Assembly (NCBI GenBank): GCA_012841485.1 | Contig: DUUU01000290.1 | Location: forward strand, 1-22,838 | DNA length: 22,838 nt | Source of the DNA: Armatimonadota bacterium | Lineage (GTDB): Bacteria > Armatimonadota > JAAZEB01 | Reading direction: 5' to 3' | In this document: positions 1 through 6,549 of the stretch, one piece after another | Layout of the letters: every line of letters begins with the position of its first letter | Position numbering within the stretch: position 1 is the stretch's first letter | The notes under the pieces: generated by a model | Told to the model about the DNA's origin: nothing | The model's database searches: none | The model's input: the letters and a program-made list of their open reading frames with translations, nothing else | Program-made: the position numbers and the translations under genes

Positions 1-954
1 GGCACGCAGCGTCTCCAGGCCCGCAGCCACGGCCACCGGGTTTCCGGAGAGCGTTCCCGCCTGGTACACCGGGCCGCTAGGCGCCATCTGTGCCATGATC
101 TCGGCTCTTCCCCCGTAGGCTGCCAGAGGGAAGCCACCGCCGATGATCTTCCCCAGAGTCGTCAGGTCCGGGGTCACGCCAAACCGCTCCTGGGCGCCTC
201 CGTGGGCCACGCGGAACCCGGTGATCACTTCGTCGAAGATGAGGAGCGCGCCATGGCGCGCGGTGACCCTCCGCAGGTGCTCCAGGAACTCCGGTTCAGG
301 CGGGATCACCCCCATATTGCCGGCGACCGGTTCGACGATGACCGCGGCGATCTCGTCGCCCCGCGCGGCGAAGAGCGCATCTACGGCGGCGGGATCGTTG
401 TAGGGAAGGGTATGGGTGAGCGCGGCGAAGCAGGCGGGCACGCCCGGCGTGTCGGGGATGCCGAGCGTGGCGATCCCGGAGCCGCCGTGGGCGAGCAGCG
501 CATCAAAGTGGCCGTGGTAGCCCCCCTCGAACTTCACGATGCGCTCTCGCCCGGTAAAGGCGCGCGCCAGCCGGATCGCCGACATCACCGCCTCGGTCCC
601 CGAGTTCACCAAACGGACGCTCTCGACCGAGGGGACGGCGGCGCAGATCTCCTTGGCGAACTCCACCTCGCCCGGGGTGGGGGCACCATAGCTCGTGCCG
701 CGCGCGGCCGCAGCCTGTGCCGCGGCGACTACACGCGGGTGCGCGTGCCCGAGAATCAGCGGGCCCCACGAGCCGACATAGTCGATGTAGCGGTTGCCAT
801 CGACGTCTACCAGGGAGGCTCCCTGGCCGTGCTCGATGAAGAGAGGGTCGCCTCCTACCGAACGAAACGCCCGCACGGGGCTGTTCACCCCGCCGGGGAT
901 CACCTCCTGGGCCCGGCGGAAGAGTTCACGAGAACTCTGGATGCTTCGTGCCAT
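1..954 (-). CDS. hemL: Glutamate-1-semialdehyde 2,1-aminomutase, partial (C-terminus beyond the left edge)
   Basis: This PLP enzyme converts glutamate-1-semialdehyde to 5-aminolevulinate in the C5 route to tetrapyrroles and acts in the cytosol. The first 318 residues are present; the family is about 430 long, so roughly 110 are missing at the window edge. Visible family features are the N-terminal [11 protein letters not shown], the [10 protein letters not shown] cofactor-binding loop, YHGHFDALL, the [10 protein letters not shown] strand, FDEVITGFR, and the Schiff-base lysine at about K269 in [16 protein letters not shown]. The ATG start has a GGGGAG Shine-Dalgarno (SD) six bases upstream and begins [15 protein letters not shown], as usual for the family. 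It lies 10 bp behind the membrane-protein gene, so the two are probably co-transcribed from the promoter near 2240. GSA aminomutase is distinguished from other class-III aminotransferases by the [11 protein letters not shown] motif. Identification is secure. Confidence 0.97.
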   Translation of the reverse strand, partial: MARSIQSSRELFRRAQEVIPGGVNSPVRAFRSVGGDPLFIEHGQGASLVDVDGNRYIDYVGSWGPLILGHAHPRVVAAAQAAAARGTSYGAPTPGEVEFAKEICAAVPSVESVRLVNSGTEAVMSAIRLARAFTGRERIVKFEGGYHGHFDALLAHGGSGIATLGIPDTPGVPACFAALTHTLPYNDPAAVDALFAARGDEIAAVIVEPVAGNMGVIPPEPEFLEHLRRVTARHGALLIFDEVITGFRVAHGGAQERFGVTPDLTTLGKIIGGGFPLAAYGGRAEIMAQMAPSGPVYQAGTLSGNPVAVAAGLETLRA

Positions 955-964
955 CTTTCTCCCC

Positions 965-1429
965 TCAGAGATCAGCGATCTGACGCAGGGCGTGCGCGAG
1001 GGCCTCGGGGCGCTGGCTGCCGATCAGGTACTCGCGCGACGGCGTCTGAATGCGCACCCCCCGATCCCCACGCGCGGAGTAGGCGCGCTTGCCACCTCGC
1101 CCAAAACGGATCCCCAAGCCGCCGAATTCGGCCAGCGGGCGGTAGGTGACCGGCTCCACGGCCCGGATCTGGTCGGCCGCGATCCGAAAAGGGATCCAGC
1201 CGAGCATGCCGAAAGTCACCCTCACCCCCTCCGAGGTGACGCGGGTTCGCATCGGCGCAACGATTGCCAGGGTGCCAAGGAAGCTGGCAGTGCTGGCGAG
1301 CATCGGGCGAGCCCAGCGCGCCAGGGGAAGCAACGCCAGCGCGATGACCATCCCGACCCCCGCCGCGGCGGCCATCGCCGTGATGAGGTCGGGAAACCAC
1401 TGCTCCTCCTCATAGATGACCTGGTCCAC
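965..1429 (-). CDS. Small membrane protein with PH-like C-terminal region, unknown function
   Basis: About 154 residues. Two hydrophobic segments lie near the N-terminus (around residues 14-35 and 40-60), followed by a soluble part rich in beta-type sequence ([10 protein letters not shown]..., [12 protein letters not shown]..., [36 protein letters not shown]). The YRPL-x-FGG-x-GIR-x-GRGG and LIGSQRPE signatures are familiar from conserved bacterial hypothetical proteins whose tail resembles a bacterial PH domain; no enzymatic residues are evident. I chose the GTG at 1429 because an AGGAGGT SD sits five bases upstream. An in-frame ATG at 1474 would add 15 charged residues and lacks such a site. 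The gene is followed 10 bp later by hemL, but nothing in it points to heme synthesis. Function is unknown; I am confident that it is a real gene. Confidence 0.8.
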   Translation of the reverse strand: MDQVIYEEEQWFPDLITAMAAAAGVGMVIALALLPLARWARPMLASTASFLGTLAIVAPMRTRVTSEGVRVTFGMLGWIPFRIAADQIRAVEPVTYRPLAEFGGLGIRFGRGGKRAYSARGDRGVRIQTPSREYLIGSQRPEALAHALRQIADL

Positions 1430-1511
1430 TTGCCACCTCCTGTCGAGATCCTCCCGGCGCCCGCTGGCAGCCATCCGATGGGGATCCGGCCGATCCAGGC
1501 CGGCTGACCGG

Positions 1512-1574
1512 GCTGCTCAGGGGGCATCTTTGGGTGTTGCGCCGCCTGAGCGGCTTTTTCAGTGCCGCTCAGGC
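1512..1574. terminator. Three-arm inverted repeat, terminator-like on the + strand
   Basis: A perfect 11-bp inverted repeat (1544-1554 and 1564-1574, core CCTGAGCGGC / GCCGCTCAGG) has a 9-nt loop. A third arm, GCTGCTCAGG at 1512-1521, can pair with 1545-1554 through one G.U wobble, and that stem is followed directly by TTTTT (1555-1559). Read rightward, this is a typical Rho-independent terminator, although no rightward gene precedes it. Read leftward, the 11-bp hairpin starts 12 nt after the stop of the unknown gene but has no U-tract. Confidence 0.55.
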
Positions 1575-1585
1575 CCACCAGCTGC

Positions 1586-2176
1586 TCATCGCCGGTGTCC
1601 GCGCCGGCGCTTAGAGGGGGTTGCCGGGCGTCTGCGCGGGGATGTGTGCTGGACGCCTAGCAAAAGGCCGGCCACCCGTTCTTCCACCTGCTGCATTCGC
1701 TCGGCATCGTGCAACGCTTCCTTCAGGCCCAGAGCCGCCGCATCCATCTCGTGCAGGATGGCGGTGACCGCGGCGAAGAGGGAGCGGCCCTTGCCAGGGG
1801 CCAGGTCGCCGTACCATTCGCCTTCGACGATGCACTCCTCGTTGCCACGGTTGCGAACACTGATATCGGCGTGCAGGGACGGCCAGATGGCCTGAAGCCG
1901 CTGCGAGAGGTGTACCAGTCGGTTGATGCCGAGCGGCTGGGGAAGCGAGATCGGCTCTAGCTGTGCCGTGAGCCAGGCCTTCCCATTCTCGTCGATCTGC
2001 CCGTCTTCCTCGACCTGGGCCTGGACCCACAGGGCCAAGTCGCCGCACAGGTACTCCACAGAGAGGTACGTTCCCTCCTCCGGGTCGGTTCGCAACTCGA
2101 TGCAGTGCGGCTCCACTCTGTTCGTCTGGCTGGCCAGGCCGCGGAGGATGCCGACCGCCTCGTCTATCGGTGTCAT
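1586..2176 (-). CDS. Hypothetical protein with a basic C-terminal tail
   Basis: The product has 196 residues and I do not recognise its family. The body is soluble and acidic (IDEAVGILRGL, YLSVEYLCGDLALWVQAQVEEDGQ). A helical stretch rich in Glu and Arg (HDAERMQQVEERVAGLLLG) follows at about residues 155-175, and the last 20 or so residues are packed with Arg/Lys/Pro, which suggests a nucleic-acid-binding or disordered tail. There is no signal peptide or membrane segment. The ATG has a GGGAGA SD four bases upstream and a well-formed promoter about 53-80 bp upstream, so it is a real gene and the first of the leftward group that runs into hemL. A gap of 156 bp holding the hairpin at 1512-1574 separates it from the next gene. 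Confidence 0.7.
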   Translation of the reverse strand: MTPIDEAVGILRGLASQTNRVEPHCIELRTDPEEGTYLSVEYLCGDLALWVQAQVEEDGQIDENGKAWLTAQLEPISLPQPLGINRLVHLSQRLQAIWPSLHADISVRNRGNEECIVEGEWYGDLAPGKGRSLFAAVTAILHEMDAAALGLKEALHDAERMQQVEERVAGLLLGVQHTSPRRRPATPSKRRRGHRR

Positions 2177-2228
2177 TACTTCTCCCTAGGCAGCGACGGG
2201 CGGTCCCGCCGCGGCGTACTTCTCCACT

Positions 2229-2256
2229 ATTGTATCACGCGGTACCCTGCGGTCAA
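2229..2256 (-). promoter_or_regulatory. Sigma-70-type promoter for the leftward group ending in hemL
   Basis: On the minus strand, TTGACC (2251-2256) and TACAAT (2229-2234) are separated by 16 bp. The predicted transcript would start about 45 nt before the ATG at 2176. This is an AT-rich island in otherwise GC-rich DNA. Confidence 0.75.
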
Positions 2257-2414
2257 GGGGACACATGCTGGCGGGGCGGGTACATCAGGATGGAAACGGC
2301 ATGGCGCAACCGGGAAGGGGCGGATAGGCCACCGGGGCGCCACGCTTGTGTTGGTCCCTCCCCCAGTTCCCGGGCCGCAGCGGCGGAGCCGAAACCCCTC
2401 TCGCGCCAGGGGAT

Positions 2415-2440
2415 GTTTTCCAGACCTAGGCTATGGGTAA
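2415..2440 (+). promoter_or_regulatory. Candidate sigma-B-like (general stress) promoter for the KGG genes
   Basis: GTTTTC (2415-2420) and GGGTAA (2435-2440) are separated by 14 bp. This resembles the Bacillus sigma-B pattern (GTTT, about 12-15 bp, GGGTAT-like). It lies about 98 bp before the first KGG gene, with no better sigma-70 site between: the TTGACT at 2461 has only a poor -10 partner. Assignment to a stress sigma factor is inference from known regulation of gsiB in Bacillus. Confidence 0.45.
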
Positions 2441-2537
2441 TAGCAGCGTGATGGGGGATGTTGACTGATCGGATCCCCCGAAGATGGCACCGTGCATCAG
2501 GGCACGCTTGCAATGACACAGGGGAGGTGATAGCGAG

Positions 2538-2705
2538 ATGGCGAAGCAAGGTGGCGAGATGACCGTTCGTGAGGCGGGGCGCAAGGGCGGTGAGATCCGG
2601 AAGCGTGAGCTGGGGAGCAGCGGCTACTCTGAGCTCGGCAAGAAGGGTGGAAGCCGCGTGCGCGAGCTGATCGAGAAGGGCAAGCAGGCCGAGCAACAGA
2701 AGTAG
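2538..2705 (+). CDS. KGG-motif stress-type small protein (GsiB-like), single-unit copy
   Basis: A 55-residue, highly charged, Gly-rich protein built from the KGG motif: [15 protein letters not shown], then [10 protein letters not shown], and a final [12 protein letters not shown]. Proteins of this type (KGG family; Bacillus GsiB is the best-known member) are hydrophilic, lack catalytic residues, and are linked to general stress and desiccation in other bacteria. No signal peptide or membrane segment is present, so it is cytosolic. The ATG follows a strong GGGGAGG SD eight bases upstream. The second KGG gene starts 11 bp downstream and shares the opening EMTVREAGR and the closing [12 protein letters not shown], so the two are paralogues in one transcription unit. 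It is too short for many gene finders. Family assignment is confident; molecular function is unknown. Confidence 0.85.
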   Translation: MAKQGGEMTVREAGRKGGEIRKRELGSSGYSELGKKGGSRVRELIEKGKQAEQQK

Positions 2706-2716
2706 AAAGGATACCG

Positions 2717-3061
2717 ATGGCGGAAGAGCGTGAAGGCGAGATGACTGTTCGCGAGGCCGGCCGCATGGGTGGCATGACGCGCAGAGAGCAACTCGGCCGC
2801 GAAGGCTACGAGGAGCTGGGCCGCATGGGCGGCAATGTGCGCAAAGAGCAACTTGGCCACGAGGGCTATGAGGAGCTCGGCCGCAAAGGTGGTGAGGTCC
2901 GCAAGCAGCAGCTCGGCCACGAGGGCTACGAAGAGCTCGGCCGTATGGGTGGCAACGTACGGAAGCAGGAACTCGGACACGAGGGCTACGAAGAGCTCGG
3001 CCAAAAGGGCGGCCAGCGTGTCCGTGAACTCATCGAAAAGGGGAAGCAGGCCGGGATGTAG
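2717..3061 (+). CDS. KGG-repeat stress-type protein (GsiB-like), expanded copy
   Basis: The 114-residue product consists almost wholly of a 20-residue repeat: G-[RH]-E-G-Y-E-E-L-G-x-x-G-G-x-x-R-K, at about residues 27-46, 47-66, 67-86 and 87-102, between the same N-terminal EMTVREAGR and C-terminal [12 protein letters not shown] blocks as the gene just upstream. Bacillus GsiB also has 20-residue KGG repeats, so the architecture matches closely. The protein is hydrophilic and probably disordered, cytosolic, and without catalytic residues. The ATG is preceded by AAAGGA. The gene is co-transcribed with the 55-residue paralogue (11-bp gap) and followed by a strong GC hairpin at 3087-3127. A general stress or desiccation-protectant role is inference from the family. 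Confidence 0.88.
   Translation: MAEEREGEMTVREAGRMGGMTRREQLGREGYEELGRMGGNVRKEQLGHEGYEELGRKGGEVRKQQLGHEGYEELGRMGGNVRKQELGHEGYEELGQKGGQRVRELIEKGKQAGM
2795..3022 (+). repeat. In-frame 60-bp tandem repeat within the KGG gene
   Basis: Four 60-bp units, the last incomplete, encode [17 protein letters not shown] repeats. The units differ mostly at third positions and at the K/M before GG, indicating duplication followed by divergence under selection. Confidence 0.85.
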
Positions 3062-3086
3062 GTCGCGTGCCCGACCGCTTCCGGCA

Positions 3087-3127
3087 GGGACTCGTGGCGG
3101 CGCTGCGCGCAGCCGGCCACGAGTCCC
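3087..3127 (+). terminator. GC-rich hairpin terminator after the KGG genes
   Basis: A perfect 12-bp stem (GGGACTCGTGGC at 3087-3098 with GCCACGAGTCCC at 3116-3127) encloses a loop that holds a second small stem (GCTG-CGCG-CAGC, 3102-3113). It starts 26 nt after the KGG stop codon. No U-tract follows, as is common for terminator-like hairpins in high-GC bacteria. Confidence 0.65.
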
Positions 3128-3219
3128 GGTTGGCGCAAGCGCGCTCTGAGCCGGAGAACGCCCGGACTACGCCACTCTCGCCTTCTCACCGGGGCCCACG
3201 CCCCGTCGCCATCCGCTGC

Positions 3220-3248
3220 TTGCATCGCCCCCGAGCTTCTGCTACAAT
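3220..3248 (+). promoter_or_regulatory. Sigma-70-type promoter for the C26 hydrolase gene
   Basis: TTGCAT (3220-3225) and TACAAT (3243-3248) are separated by 17 bp. The start codon is at 3266, so the predicted leader is only about 10-12 nt and would begin at or just before the SD (GGGAGG, 3255-3260). Confidence 0.75.
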
Positions 3249-3265
3249 GGCGCCGGGAGGCACCG

Positions 3266-4021
3266 ATGGAGCAGAAGCCGGTGATTGCGATCACCGTTGG
3301 GTCCGTGGGAGAGACGTGGACCCCGGAGCGGGATCCCTATGCCGCCGCGGTGCGCGAGGCGGGCGGGTCGCCCGTGTGTGTCAGATCGGGGGCTGCTGCG
3401 CAGGTGTCCGCGGATCCGGTCGGGTTTCTTGCGCGTTTTGATGGCCTTCTCCTCAGTGGCGGCCCCGACATTCACCCGGCGGCCTACCCGAATCCCCCTT
3501 CTTTCCCTGGCGAGGGGTGGGATGCGGTCCTGGCGTCGCATGAGATGTACGTGGACGAGTCCCGAGATGCCCTGGAGCTCGCCTTGGTCCGCGCGGCGCT
3601 GGCGATGAAACGCCCCATCCTGGGAATCTGCAGAGGTTTTCAGGTGGTGAACGTGGCGCTCGGGGGCCAGCTCATCCTCAATATCGACTCCTGCCTGGGC
3701 CACCGCGCGCAGCCGGATGGCGCCAGTTCGTGGCACCCGATCCATCTGGACCCGCGCGCGCGCCTGGCGCGAGTCCTCGGCTCATCCGGCGCGATGCGCG
3801 TGAACAGCCGGCACCATCAGGGCGTGACCGGTGACTTGCTTGGAGAGGGCCTCTCTGTGGCCGCTACGGCCGAGGATGGGGTGATCATCGAGGCGATTGA
3901 GGCCACAGATCACCCCTGGGTGGTGGGTGTACAGTGGCACCCCGAGCGGATCCAGGACGAGGAGTGCCACCGTGCATCGCGACCGCTCTTTGCCGCGTTC
4001 GTCCGGGCTTGCGGTCTATGA
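3266..4021 (+). CDS. Class-I glutamine amidotransferase-like hydrolase (peptidase C26, PuuD-like)
   Basis: 251 residues, the usual length for the gamma-glutamyl-GABA hydrolase family, which cleaves gamma-glutamyl bonds of small conjugates in the cytosol. It opens with the family strand KPVIAITVGS. The oxyanion/nucleophile region is GICRGFQVVNVALGG with catalytic C122, and the catalytic His/Glu pair is H225 and E227 in VGVQWHPE. LLLSGGPDIHPAAY and VNSRHHQGV are further family hallmarks. The ATG has a GGGAGG SD five bases upstream and its own promoter. Its stop codon overlaps that of the opposing histidine kinase by six bases. The exact substrate cannot be read from sequence: PuuD-type activity in putrescine catabolism is one option, but no other puu genes are present. 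The family is secure, the substrate open. Confidence 0.9.
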   Translation: MEQKPVIAITVGSVGETWTPERDPYAAAVREAGGSPVCVRSGAAAQVSADPVGFLARFDGLLLSGGPDIHPAAYPNPPSFPGEGWDAVLASHEMYVDESRDALELALVRAALAMKRPILGICRGFQVVNVALGGQLILNIDSCLGHRAQPDGASSWHPIHLDPRARLARVLGSSGAMRVNSRHHQGVTGDLLGEGLSVAATAEDGVIIEAIEATDHPWVVGVQWHPERIQDEECHRASRPLFAAFVRACGL

Positions 4022-5614
4022 ACTGGCCTGCGGGCCCTGGATCGGAATCGTGAAGTAGAAGGTGGAGCCGTGGCCGTACTCGCTCTTCACGCCAATCGTG
4101 CCGTTATGCAACTCGATGAGCGTCTTGCAGAGGTAGAGCCCCAGACCCGTGCCCTTGATCCCCTTGTGCTTCTCTGACTCGACGCGGAATAGGCGGCCGA
4201 ACATCTTGTTCAGGGCGTCCTTCGGGATGCCGATGCCCTGGTCAATCACCGAGACAGTGATCTCGTCGCCGTTGCGCACCACCTTGACGGAAACCGTTCC
4301 CCCTTGGGGCGAGTACTTGGTGGCGTTGCTGAGAAGATTCGAGACGACCTGCTCGATCCGCTCCTGGTCGGCCACCACCTCGGGAAGATCCTCCGGCACC
4401 TCCACTTCGAACTGGAACTGCGGCGTGAAGGAGCGCTGCGACTCCACCACCATATCGATCGATGCCTTGAAGTCGTAAGGGCGCAGCGAGAGTTCGAGCG
4501 ACATGCCCTTCGAGAGCCGGGCCAGGACGAGGATGTCGTTGACCAGGCGCAGCATTCGATGCGAGTTGTGGTTAATGATAGTGAGGAACTCTTTGGTGGT
4601 GTCCTCGTCAAAGGGCATGCCGTCGTTGATCGCCATGAGCATCGTATCGACGAAGCCCTGAATGGCCGTCAGCGGCGTGCGCAGGTCATGCGAGATGACC
4701 GAGACGAAGGAGTTCTGCATCTGCTCCTCTTCGCGCACGGCGGTGAGGTCCTGGAGGATGACGACGGCGCCGGCAAAGCCATTGTTGCGCTGGCTGGCGT
4801 GGTTGAGAATGGGGTCGATCTGAATGCGGTAGATGCGCGGTTCCCCTTTGCCCTCCTCATTCGTTGTCTCGATGGGGATCTCGGTGCCACGCGATTCCTT
4901 GTACCGGAACACCTGCTCGACAAGCTGGGCGAGGAAGGATGTGCCCTTCTTGAAGACTTCCTGATAGTGCTTGCCGATGTCCTCGCGGCGGATCCCGAGG
5001 CGCTGCATCTCGCGGTTGGCTTCGAAGAGCATGCCCTCGGCGCTGATCGCCAACATACCGATGCTCATGCTCTGGATGGTGTCGGAGATCGTCCTCTCAA
5101 ACTCGTGAGCGATGGGGTAGAGCTCGGTGTGAGCGATCAGCTGGGATGCCTGCCCGCCAAGGATGAGCAGGATCTGCTGATCATGCGCGTCGAACTCGCC
5201 CTGGCGCTTGTTGAGCGCGTGTAGGACGCCAACGGTGGTCTCCTTGACGACATCGCCGTCACTGTCGCGGTAGCGGTAGATGATCGGCACGGTGAGCAGA
5301 TTGCGGGCGCCCAGGGAGTGGAGCATCGCCACGTCCTCGCGCGTGTCGTCCGAGGCATCGCGTACAATCTGGGGGCGACCCGTGCGGAACACCTCGCCAG
5401 AGACGCCTTGCCAAAGGGGAGCCTGAATCGTGCGGAGATCCGACCGCGAGAACTCGCCGCAAGGATCAATGGCAACCAGGCGGCCTTCACTGCGTTGGGC
5501 GAGCATTAGCAGGACCTTATCGACCTGCGTCAGGTTGGCTGCACGCATAATGAGGCTGCGGACGGCCCTGATCTGCCTTTCAGGATCGAGAAATTGCGCA
5601 TCGTAATCGGTCAA
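4016..5614 (-). CDS. Soluble GAF-PAS sensor histidine kinase
   Basis: 532 residues without any membrane segment, so a cytosolic sensor. Order: a GAF domain (about 15-165; SGEVFRTGRPQIVRDAS), a PAS domain (about 175-295; SIGMLAISAEGMLFEANREM and AVVILQDLTAVRE), a dimerisation/phosphoacceptor domain with H309 in SVISHDLRTPLTAIQGF, then the ATP-binding domain with N-box NLLSNATKYSP, G1 VIDQGIGIP, F-box FGRLFRVE and G2 GTGLGLYLCK. It should autophosphorylate on H309 and pass phosphate to a response regulator, but no receiver gene lies nearby, so it is an orphan. The start is TTG at 5614 with a GGGAGG SD six bases upstream. The ATG five bases earlier opens only a two-codon frame. It has its own TATAAT promoter and a leader of about 180 nt. 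The ligand is unknown. Confidence 0.95.
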   Translation of the reverse strand: MTDYDAQFLDPERQIRAVRSLIMRAANLTQVDKVLLMLAQRSEGRLVAIDPCGEFSRSDLRTIQAPLWQGVSGEVFRTGRPQIVRDASDDTREDVAMLHSLGARNLLTVPIIYRYRDSDGDVVKETTVGVLHALNKRQGEFDAHDQQILLILGGQASQLIAHTELYPIAHEFERTISDTIQSMSIGMLAISAEGMLFEANREMQRLGIRREDIGKHYQEVFKKGTSFLAQLVEQVFRYKESRGTEIPIETTNEEGKGEPRIYRIQIDPILNHASQRNNGFAGAVVILQDLTAVREEEQMQNSFVSVISHDLRTPLTAIQGFVDTMLMAINDGMPFDEDTTKEFLTIINHNSHRMLRLVNDILVLARLSKGMSLELSLRPYDFKASIDMVVESQRSFTPQFQFEVEVPEDLPEVVADQERIEQVVSNLLSNATKYSPQGGTVSVKVVRNGDEITVSVIDQGIGIPKDALNKMFGRLFRVESEKHKGIKGTGLGLYLCKTLIELHNGTIGVKSEYGHGSTFYFTIPIQGPQASS

Positions 5615-5761
5615 CTCATGCCTCCCGGCTCGCTAGATACCGCGCGGAGCTGTATAAACGCCTATGAAGCCTGTGGGTACGGTAGGTATCATGCCCCGCA
5701 CGGACTGGGAGTGTGCCGGATATCCCGGGGCGCGAGAGTCTTCCGGGCACCCCCTTGGAAC

Positions 5762-5790
5762 TCGATCAAGGGAACACACCTTGCGATCGA
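5762..5790 (-). promoter_or_regulatory. Hairpin at the 5' end of the histidine kinase leader
   Basis: TCGATCAAGG (5762-5771) pairs with CCTTG-(CG)-ATCGA (5779-5790), giving 10 bp with a two-base bulge and a 7-nt loop. It would lie within the first few dozen nucleotides of the kinase transcript and could stabilise it. I matched it to no known riboswitch. Confidence 0.35.
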
Positions 5791-5803
5791 TGCCTCTCCT
5801 GGT

Positions 5804-5832
5804 ATTATACTACCATGTGGGCCACTTGGCAA
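5804..5832 (-). promoter_or_regulatory. Sigma-70-type promoter for the histidine kinase
   Basis: On the minus strand, TTGCCA (5827-5832) and TATAAT (5804-5809) are separated by 17 bp. The -10 sits in a small palindrome (GGTATTATACTACC on the plus strand), which might also be an operator. Confidence 0.8.
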
Positions 5833-6144
5833 GATCACGGTTTCCGGGGCGCGTTAGGAGCGGTGGGGTGGCCCTCTCTCTGAGGTTCCCAAATCGATGG
5901 CCAGCTCGCGTTCCCAGAGTTCGGAAACCCCAGGCTGCAATGTCCGATCCCTTCAGGGGCCTCCGCCGGCGCCAGACAGCAGCTCTCCTTCCATGGGGTC
6001 GGCGTAGTGTCGGAGGGTAGGGATGGGGCCCGGGAGAGGGAGTCCGGGGGTGTCCCACCTTCCCATCCGCGTCCGTCCCCTGCGTCCGTGGTGCCTATGC
6101 CGGCGCGGGGCGCAGGAGAGCCGGTCTGCGCGAGTAGCGGGCGC
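5833..6144. other. Intergenic stretch with no recognisable feature
   Basis: About 310 bp between two divergent promoters. The frames here have no SD, no conserved motif and no domain. I see no RNA gene or repeat in it. Confidence 0.5.
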
Positions 6145-6174
6145 TTGACTTCGCATGCAGGCTGATGGTACAAT
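6145..6174 (+). promoter_or_regulatory. Promoter of the structured leader and epimerase gene
   Basis: TTGACT (6145-6150) and TACAAT (6169-6174) are separated by 18 bp, with a TG one base before the -10 (extended -10). Transcription would start near 6181, about 370 nt before the epimerase start codon. Confidence 0.75.
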
Positions 6175-6180
6175 ACGCTT

Positions 6181-6549
6181 GCTTCACATGGGGGAATCTC
6201 TGCCGCGTGGAGCAGTCTAGGCGCCTGGACCATCCTGCAGGATGCGCGCCAGGGGCTCCGCGCCGCCGCGGGATGCTGCCCCGCCCTCGCTTATCGCCGG
6301 CAAGGCATTCTGGCTCCCGCGTCTCCGGCGTTGCCGGCACCGGTGTTCGTGCATCCAATCGGTCGCGCCGGCGCCCATGCCTGCCCTGGAAGATGGGCGA
6401 AGCGGGTGAGACGACTGAATGGACGGTTTGCGGAATACACGACTGAACGCAGACGCGCCGTTGCGCCCATTCAGTCGCGTCTTCTGCTTCGTCAGGCGAC
6501 CGCGTCCCTTCATGGGTCCGCGGCGACGTGTGCTGAAGGAGGGAATTCT
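6181..6549 (+). ncRNA. Long structured 5' leader or independent small RNA
   Basis: No convincing protein gene lies between the promoter and the GTG at 6550, but the RNA folds well by eye. One element has nested stems at about 6204-6273 (GGAGC..GCTCC, GGCGC..GCGCC, ATCC-TGCA-GGAT). A second has GCCGGCAA..TTGCCGGC near 6296-6330. The most striking is the long hairpin 6398-6491: CGAAGC with GCTTCG outside, then AGACGACTGAATGG (6409-6422) with the complementary arm 6467-6482 (14 bp, two-base bulge), and a structured apical part. The last hairpin ends about 50 nt before the SD. I found no signature of SRP RNA, tmRNA, RNase P RNA or a riboswitch I know. It may be a cis-regulatory leader, or a separate RNA ending before the hairpin. 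Confidence 0.4.

Noticed and set aside
202..1149. Long rightward open frame opposite hemL
   Set aside because: It has no SD and no recognisable domain, and it is a shadow of the hemL and membrane-protein genes caused by high GC.
2795..3022. Repeat array as a CRISPR or non-coding satellite
   Set aside because: The 60-bp units stay in frame, lack spacers and encode the KGG motif.
5620..5800. Riboswitch (such as cyclic-di-GMP type) in the histidine kinase leader
   Set aside because: Only one hairpin is evident, and none of the conserved riboswitch core sequences that I know can be seen.
6181..6400. 6S RNA, SRP RNA, tmRNA or RNase P RNA in the epimerase leader
   Set aside because: The conserved sequences of SRP RNA, tmRNA and RNase P RNA are missing, and the 5' and 3' ends do not pair into a convincing 6S-like rod, so I left it unclassified.
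6331..6549. 73-residue N-terminal extension of the epimerase
   Set aside because: GTG 6550 has a strong SD and begins at the Rossmann motif, and the upstream stretch forms RNA hairpins.
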